64,000 bases of DNA from Ensifer sp. MPMI2T (lineage in GTDB: Bacteria > Pseudomonadota > Alphaproteobacteria > Rhizobiales > Rhizobiaceae), in contig NZ_SRXN01000019.1 in NCBI RefSeq assembly GCF_004827385.1, positions 62,001-126,000 on the forward strand, given 5' to 3'. Positions 34,071 through 43,855 of this stretch are shown in pieces (the first letter of the stretch is position 1; every line of letters starts with the position of its first letter). Below the pieces are notes generated by a model. It made no database searches, was not told the origin of the DNA, and saw nothing but the letters and a program-made list of their open reading frames with translations. The position numbers and the translations under genes were made by a program.

Positions 34071-34991
34071 GCCTGCGAGCGTATAGCGCTTCACGCGGTC
34101 GCGCCCTTCGCGCTTGGCAAGATAGAGGGCCTCGTCCGCGCGCGCATAGATATCGTTCACAGTGTCGCCATCGCGATATTCCGCAAGCCCCACCGAGCAG
34201 GTGTAGTAGAACTCCGGGATGTTCGAGAGCGGCCGGGCGCTACGCACCTTGTCCAGCACCCGGTCAAGGATGAGATGGCTTTCGCTGACGGTCGTGTCGG
34301 GCAGGATCAGCATGAACTCCTCGCCGCCGATTCGGCCGAAGCAGTCTGAACGACGGACGAACCCCTGCATCTGGCGGGCGAAATCGAGCAGAACTTCGTC
34401 GCCGCGCTGGTGGCCATAGCGATCGTTGATCGCCTTGAAGTAATCAATGTCGATGATCGCCACGCAACCCCACATGTCTGGATTGCCGGTGCAGGTCACG
34501 ATGAAGTCGTTAAGTCTGTCCATCGTATAGCGCCGGTTCGGCACGCTGGTGAGCTCGTCCACCTGCGACGCACGCACCGCGAAATCGCGGTCCTGCCGCA
34601 GTTCGCGTTCCTCGGCGCGTATGGAGGTGATATCGACCGCGATGCAGAGCATGCAGCCATTGGCATCGACCGTCTCGGTCATCCACAGCCAGCGGCCGTC
34701 ATGAAGGTCGGTTTCAAGCGCACGAAACGGTACCTTGCCGCGCCGATGGACCGTAGCCGCAATCCAGGCTTCGATGTCGTCCGTCTTCACCACCGTGCCC
34801 TTGCCGCAGGCATAGTTACGCCGCATCAGATCGGCCCAGGTCGGAAAGTCGTCAGGAGCGAGATTATAGGCGGAGCGAAACGCATCATTGGCAAAACACA
34901 AACGGTCGTGCTCGTCATAAAGCGCGATCAATACGGGCGATCGGGCCTCCAGTTCCATCAAGGTCTGGAGATGGTCGCCAATCACGTTCAA
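34035..34991 (-). CDS. PAS-GGDEF diguanylate cyclase
   Basis: A 318-residue protein without membrane helices. Residues 10-120 resemble a PAS sensor (LIALYDEHDRLCFANDAFRSAYNL, VDANGCMLCIAVDIT). Residues 150-305 form the GGDEF domain with the intact active site RIGGEEFMLILP and the I-x-D-x-D metal site IIDIDYFKAINDRYGH. It should make cyclic di-GMP. I see no RxxD inhibitory site five residues before GGEEF. It overlaps the pabC-like gene tail to tail. No EAL domain is present. Confidence 0.9.
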   Translation of the reverse strand: MNVIGDHLQTLMELEARSPVLIALYDEHDRLCFANDAFRSAYNLAPDDFPTWADLMRRNYACGKGTVVKTDDIEAWIAATVHRRGKVPFRALETDLHDGRWLWMTETVDANGCMLCIAVDITSIRAEERELRQDRDFAVRASQVDELTSVPNRRYTMDRLNDFIVTCTGNPDMWGCVAIIDIDYFKAINDRYGHQRGDEVLLDFARQMQGFVRRSDCFGRIGGEEFMLILPDTTVSESHLILDRVLDKVRSARPLSNIPEFYYTCSVGLAEYRDGDTVNDIYARADEALYLAKREGRDRVKRYTLAGSDPEFRPDQTS

Positions 34992-35146
34992 ATCTCAATC
35001 CCTCCGGGCAAACACATTAGAGAAATGCAATTACAGCAAGAATATACACGCGCAAGAGCTATAACACGAATCGCTTGTGGCCGAATGCCCGCCATGCCAA
35101 TGGAAGGGAAATATGGTTAAGTGGCAAAGTCTTCCGGTCCTCCAGC

Positions 35147-36025
35147 ATGAAACACACGCCCTACGACGGCTCGTCAAAGCCCTTCACGATCGGTCTCGTC
35201 CAGCTCGATCCCGATCGGTGGATTGAACTGGACGATGCGCTTGAGTTCTACCTCGACGAAAAGGCGCGGCTGCTCGCCTCCATGCGCGAGAGCATTTTCG
35301 TTGCCGAGCCTGGAACGGAGCCTGCGCAGGGCGAACTCCTGAATGTGCTCACCGAATACCTGCCCAACCGATATCCGGCACTCTACCGGCGCGAGGGCGA
35401 CGCGATGTTCGCCGGTAACCGCCGGGTGGCGCTTGCCGGCGATGCCGCTCTCGTCACCGCCGGCTCACTGATCCAGGATGACCTTGCGATCATGGAGCGC
35501 AGGGATGGCGATTGGCGACTTGCCGCAGCCTATGTCGCCTTTCCCTCCTCCTGGTCGCTCGCAGAGAAATTCGGCCGGGCGATGCACGAGATTCATGCAC
35601 CCGTTCCCGGCTTCGGCCAGGGCACGCGCAACGCCGAACTCATCACCCGCATGTTCGACAATCTTTCGCCCGGACGTTTCGTCGAACGCTTCAACTGGGC
35701 GATCAACGTCGATGGCGCGCTGCATCTGCCGAAGTCGAAATCCGAGGAGATCGATGCCGAGGCGGTGTCGCTTTCCGAGGACGGGACCTTCATCCGCATC
35801 GAGCGCCAGACACTTCGCAAACTGCCGGAAACCGGCGCGATCGTCTTCACGATCCGCATCTATTCCGACCCGCTGGCCGCACTCAGAAGCCGACCGGATG
35901 CGGCAGCGCTTGCCCGATCCTTCGTCGCCCAACTGCGCGAATTGACGCTGCCGCAGGCTGCATACAAGGGTCTTGTGAGCAAGCGCGAGGCTCTGATCGC
36001 GGCGTTGCTGGCGATTGCCGGTTAA
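35147..36025 (+). CDS. DUF3445 family (heme-dependent oxidative N-demethylase-like) protein
   Basis: A 292-residue soluble protein. It matches DUF3445 (HDOD family) in IGLVQLDPDRWIELDDALEFYLDEKARLLA, IQDDLAIMERRDGDWRLAAAYVAFPSSW, SLAEKFGRAMHEIHAPVPGF, and IRIERQTLRKLPETGAIVFTIRIYSDPL. Related proteins bind heme and demethylate amines. Whether this one does is inferred. The ATG at 35147 has no strong ribosome site. It is followed by a repeat and the hss gene on the same strand. Confidence 0.75.
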   Translation: MKHTPYDGSSKPFTIGLVQLDPDRWIELDDALEFYLDEKARLLASMRESIFVAEPGTEPAQGELLNVLTEYLPNRYPALYRREGDAMFAGNRRVALAGDAALVTAGSLIQDDLAIMERRDGDWRLAAAYVAFPSSWSLAEKFGRAMHEIHAPVPGFGQGTRNAELITRMFDNLSPGRFVERFNWAINVDGALHLPKSKSEEIDAEAVSLSEDGTFIRIERQTLRKLPETGAIVFTIRIYSDPLAALRSRPDAAALARSFVAQLRELTLPQAAYKGLVSKREALIAALLAIAG

Positions 36026-36077
36026 GCAAAGCCTCAAGTCGCGGTTGACGCGGCCGCCCTTTATTGTGACAGGAAAC

Positions 36078-36137
36078 TATGCTCTAGAGCATCCGCTTTC
36101 AGCGATTTCACCGGAAAGCGGGCACGATACTCTAGAA
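36078..36137. repeat. Inverted repeat with CTCTAGA ends upstream of hss
   Basis: About 60 bases with CTCTAGAGCATCCGCTTTC at the left and GAAAGCGGGCACGATACTCTAGA at the right around GATTTCACC. It differs in sequence from the mosaic family above. Confidence 0.5.
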
Positions 36138-36269
36138 CCCCAGTGCTTCAGCGCCCTCGGCGCGTTCATGGAACGCGCGGGCGCTCCTGGCTTGAACAGA
36201 GACTCAAACGCCCGTTTTCCGCGCATTTCAACCAACCTCACAGGAATGTTTCCTCAGGAGAAGACCAAA

Positions 36270-37721
36270 ATGGCAGATACCAATTATCCGGTTTATGGCG
36301 AGATCACCGGCCCGATCGTCATGATCGGTTTCGGCTCGATCGGCCACGGCACATTGCCGCTGATCGAACGCCACTTCAAATACGACAAGAACCGGTTGAT
36401 TGTGGTCGAACCGCGCGAAGACGCCAAGGACACGGAGATTTTCGAGCGCCATGGCGTGCGTCACGTCAAGGCTTACGTGACCAAGGACAACTACAAGGAA
36501 CTCTTGAAGCCGCTCTTGACCGAGGGCGGCGGACAGGGCTTCTGCGTCAACCTCTCCGTCGACACTTCCTCGCTCGATCTCATGAAGCTCTGCCGCAAGC
36601 TCGATGTCCTCTACATCGACACGGTCGTGGAGCCCTGGCTCGGCTTCTACTTCAACACCGAAATGGATAACGCCGCACGCACGAACTACGCGCTGCGTGA
36701 GACGGTGCGTAAGGAAAAGCAGAAGAACCCGGGCGGCACCACCGCGGTCTCGACCTGCGGCGCCAACCCGGGCATGGTCTCCTGGTTCGTCAAGAAGGCG
36801 CTCCTCAACCTCGCCGACGATCTCGGCCTGAAATATGAGGAACCGCATCAGGACGACCGCGAAGGCTGGGCGAAACTGATGAAGAAGGCGGGCGTCAAGG
36901 GCATCCATATCGCCGAGCGCGACACACAGCGCAGCAAGAACCCCAAGCCGCTCGACGTTTTCTGGAACACCTGGTCGGTCGAAGGCTTCATTTCGGAAGG
37001 CCTGCAGCCGGCCGAGCTTGGCTGGGGTACGCACGAAAACTGGATGCCGAAGAACGCCAAGAAGCACAAGAAGGGCTGCAAGGCGGCGATCTATCTGGAA
37101 CAGCCGGGTGCAAACACGCGTGTCCGCACCTGGTGCCCGACGCCTGGCCCGCAGTACGGCTTCCTCGTCACGCACAACGAATCGATCTCGATTGCCGACT
37201 TCTTCACGGTTAATGGCAAGGACGGCGAAGTCACCTACCGCCCGACCTGCCACTATGCCTATCATCCCAACAACGACGCCGTGCTCTCGCTGCACGAGAT
37301 GTTCGGCAACGGCGGCAATGCGCAGCCGGTGCACCACGTTCTCGACGAGAACGAACTCGTCGACGGCATCGATGAACTCGGCGTCCTGCTCTACGGCCAC
37401 GACAAAAACGCCTATTGGTATGGCTCGCGCCTGTCGCTGGAAGAAACCCGGCGCATAGCGCCCTACCAGAATGCCACCGGCCTGCAGGTGACGAGCGCCG
37501 TTCTCGCCGGCATGGTGTGGGCGCTCGAGAACCCGAAGGCGGGCATCGTCGAAGCCGACGAGATGGACTACAAGCGCTGCCTGGAAGTGCAGCTTCCCTA
37601 TCTCGGCCCGGTCGAAGGCCACTACACCGACTGGACGCCGCTTGAGGGCCGCCCGGGCCTGTTCCCGGAAGACCTCGACACCAAGGATCCGTGGCAGTTC
37701 CGAAACATCCTCTTCCGCTAA
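36270..37721 (+). CDS. hss: Homospermidine synthase
   Basis: A 483-residue NAD-dependent enzyme that builds sym-homospermidine, the main polyamine of many rhizobia, from putrescine. The Rossmann start GPIVMIGFGSIGHGTLPLIERH is followed by LIVVEPRED; later segments STCGANPGMVSWFVKKAL and NARTLLYGHDKN-like LLYGHDKNAYWYGSRLS are typical. The length is normal. The ATG at 36270 has a CAGGAG site; the open frame upstream has no family similarity. It is a single-gene unit. Confidence 0.95.
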   Translation: MADTNYPVYGEITGPIVMIGFGSIGHGTLPLIERHFKYDKNRLIVVEPREDAKDTEIFERHGVRHVKAYVTKDNYKELLKPLLTEGGGQGFCVNLSVDTSSLDLMKLCRKLDVLYIDTVVEPWLGFYFNTEMDNAARTNYALRETVRKEKQKNPGGTTAVSTCGANPGMVSWFVKKALLNLADDLGLKYEEPHQDDREGWAKLMKKAGVKGIHIAERDTQRSKNPKPLDVFWNTWSVEGFISEGLQPAELGWGTHENWMPKNAKKHKKGCKAAIYLEQPGANTRVRTWCPTPGPQYGFLVTHNESISIADFFTVNGKDGEVTYRPTCHYAYHPNNDAVLSLHEMFGNGGNAQPVHHVLDENELVDGIDELGVLLYGHDKNAYWYGSRLSLEETRRIAPYQNATGLQVTSAVLAGMVWALENPKAGIVEADEMDYKRCLEVQLPYLGPVEGHYTDWTPLEGRPGLFPEDLDTKDPWQFRNILFR

Positions 37722-37749
37722 AAACCGCCGCGGATAAGTTTCAAAATAC

Positions 37750-37780
37750 GGCCCGGAGCATAACTGCCCCGGGCCCTTTC
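37750..37780 (+). terminator. Possible terminator after hss
   Basis: Stem GGCCCGG / CCGGGCC with a 12-base loop, followed by CTTTCATTT. Confidence 0.5.
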
Positions 37781-37995
37781 ATTTGAGTGACAAGGTTGCG
37801 CAAAAGGGCGAAAACAACCGTCCCAAAAGAGGGAACCGCGCCCTAACATCTTAGAATCGATCACGTTTACGATCTGGCGTGAATGAACCCAAAATCGCCG
37901 GGATTTCCGTGACGCTCTTGCTTTCAACTCATGATCGCGGCATGGTTCCGCGCGCAGAACGAAACCGCCAAAGCAAGACGCGGGAGAAAACGCCA

Positions 37996-38361
37996 ATGAA
38001 GCCTTTCGCCATTCCGACCCTTCTGGCCGCCGCGGCAGCGCTGGCATCATGCCAGTCGTCGCCACGGGAAATGGGCGGACCGCCGCTGCGCCAGGCGGCT
38101 GGCGTCGAGGGCGCCTGGGTCGATCCGAACGGCATCGTTTCCACCTTCGCTGGCGGGACGTTCTCGACACGGACCACCGACACCAACCAGCTGCTTGCTT
38201 CCGGCAACTACGTGAATGTCAGCCCGACGCTTGTCGAAATCAGCATGACGTCGCTGGTGCGCAACACCCAGTCGAAGGTCAACTGCGCGCTCGTTACGCA
38301 GACACAGCTGAATTGCACCACCGATTCCGGCGCTCAATTCTCTCTGACGCGCCGCGGCTGA
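37996..38361 (+). CDS. omp10: Outer-membrane lipoprotein Omp10 homologue
   Basis: A 121-residue lipoprotein. The signal peptide ends in the lipobox AAALASC, with acylation at Cys19. The mature part has [29 protein letters not shown] and [23 protein letters not shown], matching the Omp10 lipoprotein of Brucella as I remember it. Two further cysteines may form a disulfide. It would sit in the outer membrane; its precise function is not known. The ATG at 37996 follows CGGGAGAAAA. Confidence 0.88.
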   Translation: MKPFAIPTLLAAAAALASCQSSPREMGGPPLRQAAGVEGAWVDPNGIVSTFAGGTFSTRTTDTNQLLASGNYVNVSPTLVEISMTSLVRNTQSKVNCALVTQTQLNCTTDSGAQFSLTRRG

Positions 38362-38480
38362 AGTGGATGGGCGAGGCGACAAACGCCCCCGTCCACATCC
38401 CAGCGATACGACGAGGCCCGCTCAAACGCGCCTTTTGCCGTGTTTGATAACGAAAAACCTCATTCCATTCCGAGAAGGCG

Positions 38481-38888
38481 ATGCTGAAAACCTACACGGG
38501 AAGCTGCCATTGCGGCGCGGTTCGCTTCGAGGCCGATCTGGATATCAGTCTCGGCACCGGAAAGTGCAATTGCTCCATTTGCACGAAGATGCGCCTCTGG
38601 TCTGTTCGCGTGAGGCCAGAAGCTTTTCGTCTCATCGAAGGAGAGAGCGACCTGACGGACTTTCAGGGGGAGAACAAAGTCGCCCATCATCTCTTCTGCA
38701 AGCATTGCGGTGTGCACCCCTTTCAGCGCATCGGTGTCCCGAACATGACGGGCGCTCCGTACCTCAATATCAATGTCGCATGTCTCGACGGCGTCGACGT
38801 CGACGAGCTGATGGCGGCACCGGTCACCTACTATGATGGCCGCAATGACAACTGGGGAGAGGCGCCCGCCGAAGTGCGGCATCTTTAG
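38481..38888 (+). CDS. GFA/CENP-V family zinc protein
   Basis: A 135-residue protein of the glutathione-dependent formaldehyde-activating (GFA) family. The zinc ligands are CHCGAVRF near residue 9, CNCSIC near 31, and CKHCG near 73, seven cysteines in the usual spacing. The real substrate of most GFA proteins is unknown, so I assign no reaction. It stands alone between omp10 and the nucleotidase gene. The ATG is at 38481. Confidence 0.87.
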   Translation: MLKTYTGSCHCGAVRFEADLDISLGTGKCNCSICTKMRLWSVRVRPEAFRLIEGESDLTDFQGENKVAHHLFCKHCGVHPFQRIGVPNMTGAPYLNINVACLDGVDVDELMAAPVTYYDGRNDNWGEAPAEVRHL

Positions 38889-39108
38889 GCAGGGAGCCAT
38901 AGCGCATCATGCCCCTTCGCCGCGCCGTCGCGTCATTCGGCAGCCGGCTTAACCGTAGTTGGAATCCGGCGAAGAAAGAGCGGTTTTACCGCTTGAAGTC
39001 GGCCGCAACTGATGGAAACATCCGGCACGCCAACTCGGTCAGGGGATCGAGCATTTCCGCGCGGTTTCGCAATCGATCGGAAATCCACAGGCAGAACGGG
39101 AGAGCATC

Positions 39109-40965
39109 ATGATCAGACACATCCGGACCGGCCTCATGACCGCGTCTATCCTTGCCCTTTCTTCGGGCGCCGCCTTCGCCGATTATGAATTGAACATCCT
39201 GCACATCAACGATCTCCACTCCCGCATCGAGTCGATCAACAAGTTCGATTCGACCTGCTCGGCGGAAGACGAAGGCAAGAACGAGTGCTTCGGTGGCGTC
39301 GCCCGCCTGAAGACGCTGATCGACCAGAAACGCCAGGAGCTGACCGGCAAGAACATGCTGCTGCTCAATGCCGGCGACAACTTCCAGGGCTCGCTCTTCT
39401 TCACTACCTACAAGGGCGCGGCGGAAGCGGAATTCCTGAACCTGATGAAGTTCGATGCCATGACCGTCGGCAATCACGAATTCGATGAGAGCGAAGACGG
39501 GCTCGCGAGCTTTCTCGACAAGGTCACCTTCCCGGTCGTAACCGCCAACGTGCTGCCGAGCTACAAGTCGAAGATCGGTGACCGGATCAAGCCCTCGATC
39601 GTGCTGGATGTCGGCGGGCAGAAGATCGGCATCGTCGGCGCAGTCGCGAACGACACGCCCGAACTTGCCTCTCCCGGACCGGACATCCTGATCGGTGAAG
39701 ATGTTGCGACGATTACGAGTGCCGTCGAGGAACTCAAGAAGCAGGGCGTCAACAAGATCATCGCGTTGACCCATGTCGGCTACCCGCGCGACCTCGCCGC
39801 CATCGCCAAGATCCCGGACGTCGACGTGGTCGTCGGCGGCCACTCCCACAGCCTATTGTCGAATACCGACGAGAAGGCGGAAGGCCCCTATCCGACCATG
39901 GTCGACAATCCCGGCGGCTACAAAGTGCCGGTGGTGCAGGCCGGGTCCTATAGCAAATATCTCGGTGACCTCCTCGTCACCTTCGATGACAGCGGCGTAG
40001 TCAAGGCTGCCAAGGGCGATCCGATTCTCATCGACTCGTCGGTAAAGCCCGACGAAGCGGTGCTTGCCCGTATCAAGGAACTCGCCAAGCCGATCGAAGA
40101 GCTGAGAACCAAGGTCATCGCCAAGACCGAGACCCCGATCGACGGTTCGCGCGAGAATTGCCGCGCGAAGGAATGCGAAATGGGCACGTTGGTGGCCGAC
40201 GCCATGCTTGACCGCGTCAAGGAGCAGGGTGTCACGATCGCCATCACCAACGGCGGCGGGCTGCGCGCCTCGATCGACGCCGGCGACGTGACCATGGGCG
40301 AAGCCATCACCGTGCTTCCCTTCCAGAACACACTTTCGACCTTCCAGTTGAAGGGCGCCGACATTCGCGCCGCGCTGGAGAACGGCCTCAGCCAGATCGA
40401 AGAGGGTGGCGGGCGTTTCCCGCAGGTGGCCGGCCTCAAATATTCTTTCGACCGCTCCAAGCCGGCCGGTAGCCGCCTCGTGTCTGTCGAGGCGAAGGAG
40501 GGCGAAGCCTTCGCACCGCTCGACCCGGAAAAGACCTATTCGCTCGTCAGCAACAATTTCATGCGCGGCGGCGGCGACGGCTATGACGTCTTCAAGGCCA
40601 AGGGCGAGAACGCCTACGATTATGGTCCGGGGCTGGAGACAGTGCTCGCCGACTATCTCGCGGCGCACCAGCCGTTCAAGCCCTATACCGATGGCCGCAT
40701 CACGGAAGTCGCCGCGGCGGCCGGTGCAACGGTAACCGAGACGAAGCCGGCGGAGGGCACTGCAGCCGCACCGGCGCAGCCTTCAGCCGAGACCGCGGCC
40801 GCCGGGCCGCAGAAACATGTCATCGCCAGGGGCGACACGCTTTGGGACCTCGCCGAGTCCTACTATGGCAACGGCGTGCTTTGGCAGAGGATCTCCGAAG
40901 CCAACGGCGAGCCCGCGCCGCGCCGGCTCGAAGTCGGCCGCGAGCTCGCGATTCCGGCCAAATAA
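39109..40965 (+). CDS. Exported 5'-nucleotidase/UDP-sugar hydrolase with C-terminal LysM
   Basis: A 618-residue protein. Signal peptide residues 1-24 (ending GAAFA). The metallophosphatase domain (25-300) has LNILHINDLHSRIE, GDNFQGS, MTVGNHEFDE, and VDVVVGGHSHS. The 5'-nucleotidase C-terminal domain (330-525) includes AITNGGGLRASIDAGD and NNFMRGGGDGYD. An Ala/Pro linker leads to a LysM domain (about 568-617: HVIARGDTLWDLAESYYGNG). UshA-type enzymes dephosphorylate nucleotides and split UDP-sugars in the periplasm. The LysM suggests peptidoglycan binding and is not part of the standard UshA layout. Confidence 0.92.
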   Translation: MIRHIRTGLMTASILALSSGAAFADYELNILHINDLHSRIESINKFDSTCSAEDEGKNECFGGVARLKTLIDQKRQELTGKNMLLLNAGDNFQGSLFFTTYKGAAEAEFLNLMKFDAMTVGNHEFDESEDGLASFLDKVTFPVVTANVLPSYKSKIGDRIKPSIVLDVGGQKIGIVGAVANDTPELASPGPDILIGEDVATITSAVEELKKQGVNKIIALTHVGYPRDLAAIAKIPDVDVVVGGHSHSLLSNTDEKAEGPYPTMVDNPGGYKVPVVQAGSYSKYLGDLLVTFDDSGVVKAAKGDPILIDSSVKPDEAVLARIKELAKPIEELRTKVIAKTETPIDGSRENCRAKECEMGTLVADAMLDRVKEQGVTIAITNGGGLRASIDAGDVTMGEAITVLPFQNTLSTFQLKGADIRAALENGLSQIEEGGGRFPQVAGLKYSFDRSKPAGSRLVSVEAKEGEAFAPLDPEKTYSLVSNNFMRGGGDGYDVFKAKGENAYDYGPGLETVLADYLAAHQPFKPYTDGRITEVAAAAGATVTETKPAEGTAAAPAQPSAETAAAGPQKHVIARGDTLWDLAESYYGNGVLWQRISEANGEPAPRRLEVGRELAIPAK

Positions 40966-40989
40966 GACAATTTGCCTCTGACAGATCGG

Positions 40990-41018
40990 CCGGCGCGGGC
41001 TTCCCCGCGCCGGTTTTT
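40990..41018 (+). terminator. Strong intrinsic terminator after the nucleotidase gene
   Basis: Perfect 10-bp stem CCGGCGCGGG / CCCGCGCCGG with loop CTTC, then TTTTT. Confidence 0.9.
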
Positions 41019-41067
41019 CTTTTTAGAAGAGTTTGAAACCGAAGGCGCCGGCAATGGAAAGGCGCCC

Positions 41068-42108
41068 ATGAGGACCGAGATGACACATGCCGAACCGAGC
41101 ACCGACCAAGTTGCCTTGAAATCCGGGAAGATCGGCGTGCTGCTTGTCAATCTCGGTACCCCGGACGGCACCGACTACGCATCCATGCGTCGCTACCTCA
41201 AGGAGTTCCTGAGCGACAGGCGCGTCATCGAATGGTCGCGTCTCTACTGGTACCCGATCCTCTACGGCATCGTGCTCAACACCCGCCCCGGCAAGGTCGG
41301 CAAGGCCTACGAAGTGATCTGGAACAAGGAACGCAACGAAAGCTGGCTGCGCACCTACACCCGCAACCAGGCCGAACTGATGGCGAAGGCCTTTGCCGAT
41401 CGGCCGGAGGTCGTGGTCGACTGGGCGATGCGCTACGGCCAACCGTCCATCGCTTCGCGCATGCAGGCGCTGCAGCAGGGAGGCTGCGATCGCGTCCTCG
41501 TTTTCCCGCTTTATCCGCAATATGCCGCGGCGACGACCGCGACGGTCAACGACAAGGCCTTCGAGGCTTTGCTTAAGATGCGCTGGCAGCCGGCGCTTCG
41601 CACCGTTCCGGCCTATCCCGGCGACCCGGTCTATATCGATGCGCTCGCCGCATCGATCAGCAAGCATCTTGCAACGCTCGACTGGGAGCCGGAAGTCGTG
41701 CTCGCCTCCTTCCACGGCATTCCGAAGAGTTATTCAGACAAGGGCGATCCGTATTATCACCAATGCCAGGAGACCGCACGGCTGCTGCGCGCGAAGCTCG
41801 GCTGGCCGGAGGCTAAGCTGCAGGTTACCTTCCAGTCCCGCTTCGGCCCGGAGGAGTGGTTGCAGCCCTATACCGATAAGACGGTCGAGAAGCTGGCGAA
41901 GGACGGCGTCAAGCGCCTCGCCGTCGTCAATCCCGGTTTCGTCTCCGACTGTCTGGAGACGCTGGAAGAAATCGCAGGTCAGGCCGCCGAAAGCTTCCAC
42001 CACAATGGCGGCGAGAAATTTGCGCATATTCCCTGCCTCAACGACAGTGCCGAGGGCATGGCAGTGCTCAATCACGTGGTCCGCCGCGAGCTTGAGGGCT
42101 GGCTCTAG
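41068..42108 (+). CDS. hemH: Ferrochelatase
   Basis: A 346-residue enzyme that inserts ferrous iron into protoporphyrin IX, the last step of heme synthesis. It shows the N-terminal KIGVLLVNLGTPDGTDYASMRRYLKEFLSDRRV, the catalytic His in LASFHGIPKSYSDKGDPY near residue 215, TFQSRFGPEEWLQPYT, and VVNPGFVSDCLETLEEI. The length is normal. I chose the ATG at 41068 after GGAAAGG; the ATG at 41080 is an alternative. Confidence 0.96.
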   Translation: MRTEMTHAEPSTDQVALKSGKIGVLLVNLGTPDGTDYASMRRYLKEFLSDRRVIEWSRLYWYPILYGIVLNTRPGKVGKAYEVIWNKERNESWLRTYTRNQAELMAKAFADRPEVVVDWAMRYGQPSIASRMQALQQGGCDRVLVFPLYPQYAAATTATVNDKAFEALLKMRWQPALRTVPAYPGDPVYIDALAASISKHLATLDWEPEVVLASFHGIPKSYSDKGDPYYHQCQETARLLRAKLGWPEAKLQVTFQSRFGPEEWLQPYTDKTVEKLAKDGVKRLAVVNPGFVSDCLETLEEIAGQAAESFHHNGGEKFAHIPCLNDSAEGMAVLNHVVRRELEGWL

Positions 42109-42143
42109 GTCCACCCTGATGGGACCGATTGTCCCTCGCGGCA

Positions 42144-42194
42144 CATCCGTTCGCCCCGCTTGCGGGGAGAAGGTGCCGGCGGGCGGATGAGAGG
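42144..42194. repeat. Partial RIME-type palindrome after hemH
   Basis: Arms CATCCG and CGGATG enclose CGCCCCGCTTGCGGGGAGAAGG, which is shared with the element at 9714-9822. It can form a long hairpin after hemH and before qmcA. Confidence 0.55.
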
Positions 42195-42274
42195 CCTGCC
42201 GCTTGAAATATTCCCGCGAATCGCCACGTCATATCCAGGGGCACTCCAAGCGCTGGAGTTGCGAAGAGGGAGAT

Positions 42275-43276
42275 ATGTCGGTGGGCGGCATGGATATCGC
42301 AGTCATTGCATTCGTTGTTCTCGTCATCCTGGTGCTCTTTGCCGGTATCAAGACAGTGCCGCAGGGCTATCGCTACACGGTCGAGCGCTTCGGGCGCTAC
42401 ACGAAGACCATGGAGCCGGGGCTCAACCTGATCCTTCCTTTCATCGATCGCATCGGGGCGAAGATGAACGTGATGGAGCAGGTCCTTGACGTGCCGACCC
42501 AGGAGGTCATCACCAAGGACAACGCCAGCGTGTCGGCGGACGCGGTCGCCTTTTACCAAGTGCTGAACCCCGCCCAGGCCGCCTATCAGGTCGCCAATCT
42601 CGAGAATGCCCTCCTCAACCTCACGATGACGAACATCCGCTCGGTGATGGGCTCTATGGACCTCGACGAGTTGCTTTCCAATCGTGACACGATCAACGAC
42701 CGGCTGCTTCGCGTCGTCGACGAGGCCGCCAATCCCTGGGGCATCAAGATCACCCGCGTCGAGATCAAGGACATCGCGCCACCGACGGACCTGGTCGAGG
42801 CGATGGCCCGGCAGATGAAGGCGGAGCGCGAAAAGCGCGCGCAGGTGCTGGAGGCGGAAGGCGCCCGCAACGCGCAGATCCTGCGCGCCGAGGGCGCCAA
42901 GCAGTCGGCAATCCTCGAGGCCGAGGGCCAGCGCGAAGCCGCCTATCGCGAGGCGGAGGCGCGCGAGCGCCTGGCGGAGGCAGAAGCCAAGGCGACCCGC
43001 ATGGTTTCCGAAGCGATCGCCGCTGGCGACGTGCAGGCGATCAACTATTTCGTCGCGCAAAAGTACACGGAGGCGCTCGCTTCGATCGGCACGGCGAACA
43101 ACCAGAAGATCGTGCTGATGCCGATGGAGGCCTCTTCGCTGATCGGCTCGCTCGGCGGCATCGGCGCCATCGCGAGGGAAGTCTTCGGCGACGGCCAGCC
43201 GACTAACTCCCCTCGCCCGCGCCTTTCGACGCCGCGCACGGGTCCGGCCGCCAGTTCTTCCGAAACGACCTCTTGA
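42275..43276 (+). CDS. qmcA: SPFH/Band 7 membrane protein (QmcA type)
   Basis: A 333-residue protein. An N-terminal membrane helix ([18 protein letters not shown]) precedes the SPFH/Band 7 domain (about 25-200: [33 protein letters not shown]). A long Ala/Glu/Arg-rich helix ([23 protein letters not shown] and on) follows. It assembles into membrane cages and usually pairs with an NfeD protein, as here (gene ten bases downstream). The ATG at 42275 follows a GAGGGAGAT site. Confidence 0.92.
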   Translation: MSVGGMDIAVIAFVVLVILVLFAGIKTVPQGYRYTVERFGRYTKTMEPGLNLILPFIDRIGAKMNVMEQVLDVPTQEVITKDNASVSADAVAFYQVLNPAQAAYQVANLENALLNLTMTNIRSVMGSMDLDELLSNRDTINDRLLRVVDEAANPWGIKITRVEIKDIAPPTDLVEAMARQMKAEREKRAQVLEAEGARNAQILRAEGAKQSAILEAEGQREAAYREAEARERLAEAEAKATRMVSEAIAAGDVQAINYFVAQKYTEALASIGTANNQKIVLMPMEASSLIGSLGGIGAIAREVFGDGQPTNSPRPRLSTPRTGPAASSSETTS

Positions 43277-43285
43277 GGGCGTCAC

Positions 43286-43741
43286 ATGATCGCACGCATC
43301 GTCCTCGAACTCGGACCCTGGAGCTGGTGGGTGCTCGGCCTCGTCCTGCTGACAGCGGAATTGGTGCTGCCGGGCGTCTTCCTGGTATGGATCGGGTTCG
43401 CAGCACTCGCTACCGGCAGCCTGTCCCTCCTCCTTTGGGATACGGCATTCTGGGTCTGGGAGATCCAGGTCCTCGTCTTCGCGCTGCATTCGGTGTTCGC
43501 GGTGCTCATCGGGCGGCGGTTCGTCTCGTCCTCGGCCGACAGCGACGAGCCGCTACTTAACAAGCGTGGCGAAAGCCTCGTCGGCCGCACGGCGGTTTTG
43601 GAGCAGCCGATCGCCGAGGGCCGAGGACGCGTGCGCCTGGACGACACGACTTGGGCGGTCGAAGGGCCGGATCTGCCGGTCGGCACGCGCGTGCGCATCG
43701 TAGCAAGCAGCGGCCGCCACCTCACTGTCGAGCGCGCCTGA
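43286..43741 (+). CDS. NfeD-like membrane protein
   Basis: A 151-residue protein with three membrane helices in the first 80 residues (WWVLGLVLLTAELVLPGVFLVWIGFAALATG and the following pair), then an OB-fold domain (SLVGRTAVLEQPIAEGRGRVRLDDTTWAVEGPDLPVGTRVRIV). This is the short NfeD1b form that associates with SPFH proteins. It forms an operon with qmcA. Confidence 0.9.
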   Translation: MIARIVLELGPWSWWVLGLVLLTAELVLPGVFLVWIGFAALATGSLSLLLWDTAFWVWEIQVLVFALHSVFAVLIGRRFVSSSADSDEPLLNKRGESLVGRTAVLEQPIAEGRGRVRLDDTTWAVEGPDLPVGTRVRIVASSGRHLTVERA

Positions 43742-43855
43742 GCGAATCGCCGGTAACGGTACTGAAACCGGATTTCCTTTTGGAAACGATTGGTTAACCA
43801 CGCGCCTTTACGGTTGCGAAACGATTGCAATCACGTTTTCGCGGACAGACGGCGC

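Noticed and set aside
36015..36269. In-frame extension upstream of hss
   Set aside because: It crosses an inverted repeat and lacks family similarity; the ATG at 36270 has a good ribosome site.
38909..39112. A 67-codon frame before the nucleotidase gene
   Set aside because: No ribosome site or family similarity, and it runs into the nucleotidase start region; it is likely leader sequence.
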